Of a stretch of DNA of 56,954 nucleotides, positions 1-6,525 are shown one piece after another. Each line of letters begins with the position of its first letter. The stretch's first letter is position 1. The translations under genes and the position numbers were made by a program. The stretch is from Burkholderiales bacterium (GTDB taxonomy: Bacteria; Pseudomonadota; Gammaproteobacteria; Burkholderiales; Casimicrobiaceae): assembly GCA_016790165.1 (NCBI GenBank), contig JAEUPL010000010.1, forward strand, positions 1-56,954. The letters are read 5' to 3'. The notes beneath the pieces were generated by a model. That model was given only the letters and a program-made list of their open reading frames with translations, was not told where the DNA came from and made no database searches.

Positions 1-170
1 TCTTTCAGAGCGTCCTGGCCGCCTTCCTCAAACCGCCGCAGCCACTTGCGCGCCGTCTGACGGCTGATGCCGGCGGCCTCGGCCGCCGGCATCAGCCCCA
101 TGACAGCGACGCGTTCGATCAGCAACTTGCGTCCTTCCACGGTCAATCTGGCATTCTTATGGCTGTTCAC
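1..170 (-). CDS. IS481-like transposase, N-terminal fragment (cut by window edge)
   Basis: Reading leftward from a GTG at 170, the frame encodes an N-terminal helix-turn-helix region with LTVEGRKLLIERVAVMG, then MPAAEAAGISRQTARKWLRR and EEGGQDALK. This is the DNA-binding domain expected at the start of an IS481/IS3-type DDE transposase. AGAGGAAA lies upstream of the GTG. About 56 codons are visible and the frame is open to the edge. Bases 65-94 form a perfect inverted repeat (14-bp arms, 2-nt loop) inside the recognition helix coding region. That hairpin is exactly what is missing from the copy at the other end of the window. Confidence 0.85.
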   Translation of the reverse strand, partial: MNSHKNARLTVEGRKLLIERVAVMGLMPAAEAAGISRQTARKWLRRFEEGGQDALK

Positions 171-256
171 CTGGTTGATTTCCTCTGAGAGTTCTGAAGC
201 GTGCTAACTCCAGTCTCCCAGAATCTTTCAGGTGAACAACCTATTGAAACATCACA
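1..256 (-). mobile_element. IS481-like insertion sequence, 5' part, running off the window
   Basis: The terminal inverted repeat reads inward-to-outward on the minus strand as TGTGATGTTTCAATAGGTTG. This closely resembles my recollection of the IS481 end, which also begins TGTGA and contains TTCAATAGGTTG. The base beside it is followed by CTAG (258-261), the known target motif of IS481. The same sequence reappears at 56601-56954 in the opposite orientation, with one substitution in the shared leader region and a 43-nt deletion there. Only the 5' part of the element is present because the window ends inside it. Confidence 0.88.
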
Positions 257-257
257 C

Positions 258-770
258 CTAGAGCGCCCGCTCCCAGTGTTGCCCCACCAGATCCAGGCCG
301 AATGAGTGATGCCGTTCTTCCGCGACCAAGGTGAAGCCTTCGGCGATGTAGATCGCGCGCGCCGCGTGCAGCACGTCGTTGGTCCACAGCGTCATGCGCG
401 TGTACCCGGCGTTGCGTGCAAAGTCGATGCAGGCACGCACCAGCCGCTTGCCGACGCCGAGGCCGCGCGCTTCGGGCCGCACAATCACCATGCGCAGCTT
501 GGCGACCGCATCGTCCTGCCTCACCACGAACGCGCAGCCGAGCCGTTCTTCGTGCGTGCCATCACCGCGCACCGCGAGGTAGCAGACTTCGCGCGCCGCG
601 TCGAAGTGATCAACAAAGTCCGCCGCTATGCGTGCCACGAACGATTCAAAACGAATGTCCCAACCGTACTCGCGAGCGTAAATTTCACCGTGCTGGCTGA
701 TCACCCAGCCGATGTCACCGGGTTGGTGCGTGCGCAGGCGCGCCGCGGCGGTGTCGGCCTGGTTCGTCAT
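258..770 (-). CDS. GNAT-family N-acetyltransferase
   Basis: A single GNAT domain of 170 residues that would transfer an acyl group from acyl-CoA to an unknown amine. The acetyl-CoA loop is seen as RPEARGLGVGKRLVRACIDFA, matching the R/Q-x-x-G-x-G/A pattern, and the protein ends in HHSFGLDLVGQHWERAL, typical of GNAT domains related to MarR-GNAT fusions. The ATG at 770 overlaps the stop of the upstream tandem-GNAT gene by 4 nt (ATGA), so the two are probably translationally coupled. The TAG stop (258-260) lies within the CTAG at 258-261 that the flanking IS used as target. The reading frame therefore seems complete despite the insertion. Confidence 0.85.
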   Translation of the reverse strand: MTNQADTAAARLRTHQPGDIGWVISQHGEIYAREYGWDIRFESFVARIAADFVDHFDAAREVCYLAVRGDGTHEERLGCAFVVRQDDAVAKLRMVIVRPEARGLGVGKRLVRACIDFARNAGYTRMTLWTNDVLHAARAIYIAEGFTLVAEERHHSFGLDLVGQHWERAL

Positions 771-1909
771 CTCGCCACGGTGTTCGCGCTCCGTGCCGCG
801 AGCAGCGCGGGCGACAGCCGCGCCATGAACAGCGCGTCGGCATACCCGCCGTCGCGGAAGGAGAACTCCCGGTGGCAGCCCTCGTGCGCGAAACCGAGCG
901 ACTCGTAGAGCTGGATCGCGCGCAGGTTGTCGGCGTGCACGGTCAACTCGACGCGCGAATAGTTGGCCCAGCGATCGGCGAAATCGAGCAAGGCCGCCAT
1001 GAGCGCGCGGCCAATGCCGACGCCCTGATAGCGCGATGCGATGGTGATGCCCACGCCGCAGACATGACGCTGGCGCGGGTTGTCGGAGAGCGGATGCGCG
1101 CCCGCGTGACCCACCACCTGGCCATTCACGATGGCCACGAACAACGCATGACGGTTGCCCGCTGGCGGAGCGGCCAGTCGCGCGCGCCACGTTGCGGCGT
1201 CGCCGTAGGGATGCTGCAGGGTGCCAAGCGAGGCGCTGCGATCCGCAAACACATCGGCAAACCCTTCGGCATCTTCCTCGGTCGCGGCGCGAATGCTGAA
1301 TTTGACGGCGCGGCGGCGCGAGCGTTTCACCGGCGGCAGGGGCGGCGACGTCGGCGCGGGCAGCACTGCGCGCTGCGTGCGCGCCAGCACGGCACTGTCG
1401 GCATACGCTCCCCACTGCATCACATCGCAACGCTTGACGCCTTCGCCGACAAAGCCAAACGACGCGTAAAAGCGCTCCAGCGGGGTCGTCTCTCTGTCTG
1501 GCCTCCCGCCGGGCCGCCGCGGCACATCCACCTCAATGCGCCGCAGTTGCAGGGCCTCGTCGCAGGCGGTCAGCGCCGTCGTGAGCAACGCGCGACCCAC
1601 GCCGCGTCGCCGATGATCGGGGCACACGGCGAGCAAATCGAGCTGAGCCTGATGCTTGCGTCGCACGTGATTCGGGAACGCGCGCAGCAACAGCACACCC
1701 ACCAGCACCTCGCCTGCGAACGCGAGCAACGGCAGGCAGCAGGCATCGGCATAATCGGCCAACCGCCGCTCCCAATGCGACGCGCTGCTGAACGGGGCGA
1801 GCGGCGTGAACGGCAGCATCGCCGGGTCGGCGAACAGCGCCGCGAGCGCGGCGGCATCGCGCGCTTCGGCGCGGCGCACGGTCGGGGCGGGGGCAGTCAC
1901 CGTGGTCAT
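767..1909 (-). CDS. Tandem GNAT acetyltransferase (two domains in one chain)
   Basis: About 380 residues with two GNAT domains. The first spans roughly residues 5-170, with acyl-CoA loop CPDHRRRGVGRALL. The second spans roughly 195-365, with loop ASRYQGVGIGRALMAALLDF and a following N-x-x-A-x-x-L-Y motif (NLRAIQLYESLGF) typical of RimI/PhnO-like members. A proline-rich linker (LPAPTSPPLPPVKRSRRR) joins them. The first domain has PRRPGGRPDRET in place of the usual asparagine-alanine motif and may be degenerate. I chose the ATG at 1909; an in-frame ATG at 1927 is also possible, and neither has a strong ribosome-binding site. Substrate unknown. Confidence 0.8.
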   Translation of the reverse strand: MTTVTAPAPTVRRAEARDAAALAALFADPAMLPFTPLAPFSSASHWERRLADYADACCLPLLAFAGEVLVGVLLLRAFPNHVRRKHQAQLDLLAVCPDHRRRGVGRALLTTALTACDEALQLRRIEVDVPRRPGGRPDRETTPLERFYASFGFVGEGVKRCDVMQWGAYADSAVLARTQRAVLPAPTSPPLPPVKRSRRRAVKFSIRAATEEDAEGFADVFADRSASLGTLQHPYGDAATWRARLAAPPAGNRHALFVAIVNGQVVGHAGAHPLSDNPRQRHVCGVGITIASRYQGVGIGRALMAALLDFADRWANYSRVELTVHADNLRAIQLYESLGFAHEGCHREFSFRDGGYADALFMARLSPALLAARSANTVAR

Positions 1910-2039
1910 GGCACAACGATAGCGCAACGCGCCAACGCCGCGACCCGTGGCGGCGCTATTTTTTGCGCGTCACGGAATAGTTCTCGCCGCCCGCGTGTTT
2001 ACCGCTTTGCGATCCCGCATACTTTCACGAGGAACTCCG

Positions 2040-2420
2040 ATGCCGAACCAGATCAAATCCCTGCTCGCCGCCGCCCTGGGCGCTGCCGTGCTTGCCGGTT
2101 GCGCCACCACGGCGGTGCCAACCAAGACGGCGAGCGGCGTCCTGACCGGGCCCAACGACATGACGCTCTACACGTTTGATCGCGACACCGCCGACAGCGG
2201 CAAGAGCGTATGCAATGGGCCGTGTGCCAGCAACTGGCCACCGCTATTCGCCGCCGACGGTGCCACCGCCGCAGCGCCCTACAGCATCATCACGCGTGAC
2301 GACGGCAAGAAGCAATACGCCTACAAGGGCAAGCCGCTCTACTACTGGGCGAAAGACGCCAAACCGGGCGACAAGACCGGTGATGGCTTCAACAAGGTCT
2401 GGCGAGTCGCCACGCCGTAA
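2040..2420 (+). CDS. COG4315-type small lipoprotein (secreted repeat of PF03640)
   Basis: A 126-residue exported protein. The N-terminus is a lipoprotein signal with lipobox LAGC at residues 18-21, so it should be lipidated at Cys21. The mature part carries two copies of the short repeat typical of COG4315 lipoproteins: one around LTGPNDMTLYTFDRDT with CNGPCASNWPPLFA, the other around KQYAYKGKPLYYWAKD. The paired cysteines in CNGPC are characteristic. GAGGAA lies upstream of the ATG. The molecular function of this family is unknown. It lies 75 bp ahead of an ECF sigma factor gene on the same strand, and such pairings occur elsewhere, so shared regulation is plausible but unproven. Confidence 0.85.
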   Translation: MPNQIKSLLAAALGAAVLAGCATTAVPTKTASGVLTGPNDMTLYTFDRDTADSGKSVCNGPCASNWPPLFAADGATAAAPYSIITRDDGKKQYAYKGKPLYYWAKDAKPGDKTGDGFNKVWRVATP

Positions 2421-2495
2421 GGCGGACGGCCGCTGAACTGATGTGCTGCATGCGCGCTCATACGCCTTCACCTGACCCGTCCGGCGGCGCCCACG

Positions 2496-3053
2496 ATGGG
2501 GCTTGAGCGCGCGCTACCCGAATTGCCGCGCCTGCGGCGCTACGCCCGTTTGCTCACGGGCAGTCGTGAGCGTGCCGATGACCTGGTGCAGGATACGCTC
2601 GAGCGGGCGTGCCGCAAGTGGTCCCTCTGGCGCGAGGCCGATCCCACGCTCGACGGCAGTGGGCTGCGTCGTTGGCTGCTCACGATGATGCACAACGTAC
2701 ACCTCAACCACCTTCGCGACGAGAGGCTGCCGCTGGTTCAGGACGACGGCGATGTTGAGGCGGCAGCGAGCTCACTCGACATGGCCGCCGCGGTCGGCGC
2801 GCGCCTCGATATGGCGCAGGCGCTGGCCGCCCTCAGCAGCCCCCTGCGCGACGTGGTGCTACTCGTCTGCGTGGAGGAATGCAGCTATGAGGAGGCAGCG
2901 CGCATTCTTGATGTGCCCGTGGGCACCGTCATGTCGCGCCTCTCCCGTGGGCGCGAGCGGCTGCGTGCGTTGCTTTCCGCCGATTCATCCAACCTGCCCG
3001 CTGCGCCTGCGCTGCGCGTGATTTCCTCCCGACGAGGTGCGCATGAACGTTGA
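2496..3053 (+). CDS. ECF-type RNA polymerase sigma factor
   Basis: A 185-residue sigma-70-family factor of the extracytoplasmic-function class. Region 2 is recognisable at residues 9-60 (LPRLRRYARLLTGSRERADD, then LVQDTLERACRKW). Region 4 is at about 108-160, with the helix-turn-helix SYEEAARILDVPVGTVMSRL followed by SRGRERLRALL. There is no region 1.1 or 3, as expected for ECF factors. The downstream gene overlaps it by 11 nt and encodes a membrane anti-sigma factor, so activity is probably held in check at the membrane. The ATG at 2496 lacks a clear Shine-Dalgarno, so the true start is slightly uncertain. The inducing signal cannot be told from the sequence. Confidence 0.92.
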   Translation: MGLERALPELPRLRRYARLLTGSRERADDLVQDTLERACRKWSLWREADPTLDGSGLRRWLLTMMHNVHLNHLRDERLPLVQDDGDVEAAASSLDMAAAVGARLDMAQALAALSSPLRDVVLLVCVEECSYEEAARILDVPVGTVMSRLSRGRERLRALLSADSSNLPAAPALRVISSRRGAHER

Positions 3054-3894
3054 ACATCACGATCCCGACGCCGTGACGGAGGCCGAATTGCATGCCTTTG
3101 TCGACGGTCAACTGCCGGCCCCGCGAGTCGAAGCGGTGAACGAGTGGCTCCGCGCGCGGCCCGACGCTGCGGCCCGTGTTGCGGCATGGCAGGCGCAACG
3201 CGCGCAACTGCGTGCGCTGCACCGCGACGTCCTGGACGAACCCGTTCCCGCCGCGCTTCGGGCGAGCCTGGAGCCTGCACGCTCGCGTGCCCGGTTCGGC
3301 ACGGGGGGCGCAGCGCGGTGGGCGCTTGCAGCCTCGCTGCTCGGGGTGGGCTTTGCCAGCGGGTGGGCGGTACATGCGAGTCGTGCTGCCGAAGCGCGAG
3401 TCGATGCCGTTGCCACTGCCGCCCCGGGATTCGTGCGCGAAGCGCGGCTGGCGCATGTGCTGTACACGCCGGAGCGTCGCCACCCGGTCGAGGTCGGCGC
3501 CGGTGAACGCGCGCACCTGCTGCAATGGCTCTCGAAACGCCTCGACGCACCACTCGCAGCGCCTGACTTCAGCGCGCTCGGCTACACCCTCATGGGCGGG
3601 CGCTTGCTGCCCGGCAGCAACGGTGAGGCCCGCGCGCAGTTCATGTTTGAGTCGGGTCGCGACGCCCGGGTGACATTGCATGTGTCGGTGCTGGCGGCGG
3701 AAACCGCGAGCGCCGCTGCGAACGGCGGTGAGCGGGCGTTTCGCTTCGCCACCGAAGGCAACACCCAGACGTTCTATTGGGTCGAAGGCCGATTCGGCTA
3801 CGCGTTGAGCGGCGAGGTGGCGCGCAGCGAGCTTGCGGCACTGGCTGACAGCGCCTATCGCCAACTCGCGCTGTCGGGTACGAGCGCCCGCTGA
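3043..3894 (+). CDS. Transmembrane anti-sigma factor
   Basis: A 283-residue protein whose start (ATG 3043, GAGG at 3034-3037) lies inside the end of the sigma gene. Residues 14-60 look like the cytoplasmic sigma-binding domain of anti-sigma factors (ELHAFVDGQLPAPRVEAVNEW), but without the zinc-binding His/Cys set. One transmembrane segment lies at about residues 92-112 (ARWALAASLLGVGFASGWAV). The periplasmic part (to 283) carries the LLPGSNGEARAQFMFES stretch common in sigma regulators of this type. Gene overlap and order are those of a sigma/anti-sigma pair. The in-frame GTG at 3037 is a less likely start. Confidence 0.85.
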   Translation: MNVEHHDPDAVTEAELHAFVDGQLPAPRVEAVNEWLRARPDAAARVAAWQAQRAQLRALHRDVLDEPVPAALRASLEPARSRARFGTGGAARWALAASLLGVGFASGWAVHASRAAEARVDAVATAAPGFVREARLAHVLYTPERRHPVEVGAGERAHLLQWLSKRLDAPLAAPDFSALGYTLMGGRLLPGSNGEARAQFMFESGRDARVTLHVSVLAAETASAAANGGERAFRFATEGNTQTFYWVEGRFGYALSGEVARSELAALADSAYRQLALSGTSAR

Positions 3895-3920
3895 GGCGCT
3901 TCGGTCGCGCGATTGCGCGA

Positions 3921-6458
3921 CTACGCCTTTGCCTTGCCTTTGCTGGCCGTCGCCTTGGCAGCTTTGGGCTCCCGTGGCGGAAACTCGAAGCCAACCTTCA
4001 CCTCATCCTTCTTGCGTTCAATGACCAAAAATGCCTTGAACGGGCGTTTGGTGCGCGTCGAGACGAAGTGCTCGAGCACGTCGGTCTTGCCGTCCTTGAG
4101 CAGCTTGACCATCTGCTCGCGTTCGATGGGTTGCTGCAGGATCACGCGGCCCGAGCGGAAGTCGCACTTGCGCGGCTTTTCCTTTTTTGCGGCGACCTCG
4201 CAGATGTAGGCGGATTCAAGCTCAAACACGCCGGAGCCACACTTTGGACAACGGCCAACCGGCTGCATGGTGCTGAAGTCCACCGGGTCGGCGCCCTCAC
4301 CCACTTTGCCTTCGTCCTCGTCCCAGTAGAACTCGATTTCGAACGCGTCGTTCATGCGCAAGTTGGCATTGAACGCGCGGCCCAGCTTCGAGCGGAAGCC
4401 TTCCAGGCCCTCCACCTTCTTGTCGCGGATCAGCGTTTCGGCCTCCTCCACAGACAGTTGGCGGCCAGCAAGAATCTTCCAGAACCCGAAGTCGCAATGC
4501 GTGCATGAGAACTTTTTGTAGTTCTCTTTCATCGCGCTGCCGCACTTGGGGCAGGGCGTGGCGAGATCCGCGAAATCCCCCGGCACGGTGTCACTCTCGT
4601 GCCCCTTGGCCTGCTTGACGATGTGTTTCGCCATGTCGGCGATTTCGGCCATGAATTTTTCGCGGCTGATTTCGCCCTTCTCCATGCGCGCGAGCTGGGT
4701 CTCCCAGTTGGCGGTCAACTCCGCCTGTGTCAGCTCGGGCACATCGAGGCCGTTGAGCAGCGTGATCAGCGAGAACGCCTGCGGTGTTGGCTTCAGCACC
4801 TTGTCCTCGCGCACGAGGTATTTCTGCAGGATCAGGCCTTCGATGATCGACGCGCGGGTCGCCGGCGTACCGAGGCCCTTCTCCTGCATCGCGGCACGCA
4901 GTTCTTCGTCATCAATCAGTTTGCCCGCACCCTCCATGGCCGAGAGCAGCGTCGCTTCGCTATAGCGCGCGGGCGGTTTGGTTTGCAGTTCCTTGGCGGT
5001 GACTTCGCTGGCCTTGGGCTTCTCGCCAGCTACCACCGGAGTGAGGTTGCCGGTTTCTTCGGTGTCCGCCTCCTTGCCATACACCGCGAGCCAGCCGGGG
5101 TTCACCAGCACTTTGCCTTCGCTCTTGAACGCTTCGCCCTCCACGCGGGTGATGCGTGTGGTCTGCTGGAACTCCGCCGATGGGTAGAACACGGCCAGAA
5201 AGCGCTTGACGACCATGTCGTAGAGCTTCTCTTCCAGTTCGTTCAGCGCTTTCGGCAGTTGCAGCGTCGGGATGATCGCGAAGTGGTCAGAAATCTTCGC
5301 GTTGTCGAACACGCGCTTGTTCGCTGGCCGAACGTACTTCTTGTTGCGAATTTCACGGGCGAACTGGCCGTAGCGATTGGTGTCTTCCAGCTGCTCCAGC
5401 GTTTGCCCGACGGTTTTTACGTAATCCTCGGGCAGGGCGCGCGAATCGGTCCGCGGGTAAGTCAGCACCTTGTGCTTCTCATACAACGCCTGCGCCAGTG
5501 ACAGCGTGGTGCGGGCCGAAAACCCAAAGCGGCTGTTGGCCTCGCGCTGCAGGCTGGTCAGGTCGTAGAGCAGTGGCGGCGCCTGTGTGGTCGGCTTGCT
5601 TTCTTCCTCGACGACGCCCGGCTTGCCCAGGCACTTGAGCACAATGGCCTTGGCACGCGCCGAGGCCGACGCCTTTGCCTCCGCGGTATCGAAAATGCGC
5701 TCGGCGCGGGCGTGCTCGTCATCGCCCTTCCTGAATTTTTCGTCAAACCAGCGACCAGCGTACTGTCCGGCTTTGGCGTCGAACGTCGCATGCACTTCAA
5801 AATAAGTACGCGGCACAAACTTGCGTATCTTCTCTTCGCGTTCGACGATCAGCGCGAGGGTCGGCGTCTGCACCCGTCCGACGGTGGTCAGATGAAAGCC
5901 ACCACTCTTTGAATTGAAGGCGGTCATTGCCCGCGTGCCGTTGATGCCCACCAGCCAGTCGGCTTCCGAGCGGCTGCGCGCCGCATCGGCCAGCCCCTGC
6001 AAGTCCTGGTCGCTGCGCAGCTTGGCAAAGCCATCGCGAATAGCCGTCGGTGTCATCGACTGCAACCACAGCCGCTTCACCGGCTGTTTGGCCTTGGCGT
6101 GTTGCTGAATCAGGCGGAAGATCAGCTCCCCCTCACGCCCGGCGTCGCAGGCGTTCACCAGCTCGGTCACGTCCTTGCGCTTGATCAGTTTGGTCAGTTG
6201 CTTCAGCCGGTCCGCTGTTTTTTCGATCGGCTTCAGTTCAAAGTGCGACGGAATCACCGGCAGCTTGGCAAACGTCCACTTGCCGCGCTTGACTTCTTCC
6301 TCTTCCGGCTCGCCGATTTCGACCAGGTGGCCCACCGCTGAACTGATCACATATTGATCGTTCTCGAAGTGGTCGCCGTCCTTCTTGATGTTGCCGAGCG
6401 CCTTCGCGATATCGCTCGCGACCGATGGCTTTTCGGCGATGATGAGTGTCTTTCCCAT
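3921..6458 (-). CDS. topB: DNA topoisomerase III (type IA)
   Basis: An 845-residue type IA topoisomerase that relaxes and decatenates DNA by single-strand passage. It starts MGKTLIIAEKPSVASDIAKA, the Toprim domain signature. NACDAGREGELIF carries the acidic metal-binding residues. The active-site tyrosine region is TYPRTDSRALPEDY. The C-terminus has cysteine clusters (CPKCGSAMKENYKKFSCTHC and CPKCGSG) that look like zinc ribbons, then a Lys/Ala-rich tail. I chose the ATG at 6458 because the protein then begins as in the family; the frame extends further upstream without support. It converges on the anti-sigma gene and diverges from the restriction-modification gene, 67 bp away. Confidence 0.95.
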   Translation of the reverse strand: MGKTLIIAEKPSVASDIAKALGNIKKDGDHFENDQYVISSAVGHLVEIGEPEEEEVKRGKWTFAKLPVIPSHFELKPIEKTADRLKQLTKLIKRKDVTELVNACDAGREGELIFRLIQQHAKAKQPVKRLWLQSMTPTAIRDGFAKLRSDQDLQGLADAARSRSEADWLVGINGTRAMTAFNSKSGGFHLTTVGRVQTPTLALIVEREEKIRKFVPRTYFEVHATFDAKAGQYAGRWFDEKFRKGDDEHARAERIFDTAEAKASASARAKAIVLKCLGKPGVVEEESKPTTQAPPLLYDLTSLQREANSRFGFSARTTLSLAQALYEKHKVLTYPRTDSRALPEDYVKTVGQTLEQLEDTNRYGQFAREIRNKKYVRPANKRVFDNAKISDHFAIIPTLQLPKALNELEEKLYDMVVKRFLAVFYPSAEFQQTTRITRVEGEAFKSEGKVLVNPGWLAVYGKEADTEETGNLTPVVAGEKPKASEVTAKELQTKPPARYSEATLLSAMEGAGKLIDDEELRAAMQEKGLGTPATRASIIEGLILQKYLVREDKVLKPTPQAFSLITLLNGLDVPELTQAELTANWETQLARMEKGEISREKFMAEIADMAKHIVKQAKGHESDTVPGDFADLATPCPKCGSAMKENYKKFSCTHCDFGFWKILAGRQLSVEEAETLIRDKKVEGLEGFRSKLGRAFNANLRMNDAFEIEFYWDEDEGKVGEGADPVDFSTMQPVGRCPKCGSGVFELESAYICEVAAKKEKPRKCDFRSGRVILQQPIEREQMVKLLKDGKTDVLEHFVSTRTKRPFKAFLVIERKKDEVKVGFEFPPREPKAAKATASKGKAKA

Positions 6459-6525
6459 TTTTTCAGTGTAACCACAAAAGCCTGACGCGACGGCGGCGCG
6501 TCGATTCAACAGTTACATTGTCGCC

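Noticed and set aside
872-2179. Long plus-strand open frame (435 codons) opposite the GNAT genes
   Set aside because: It runs antisense to two clearly recognisable GNAT genes, shows no domain, and has the composition expected of a shadow frame in G+C-rich DNA.
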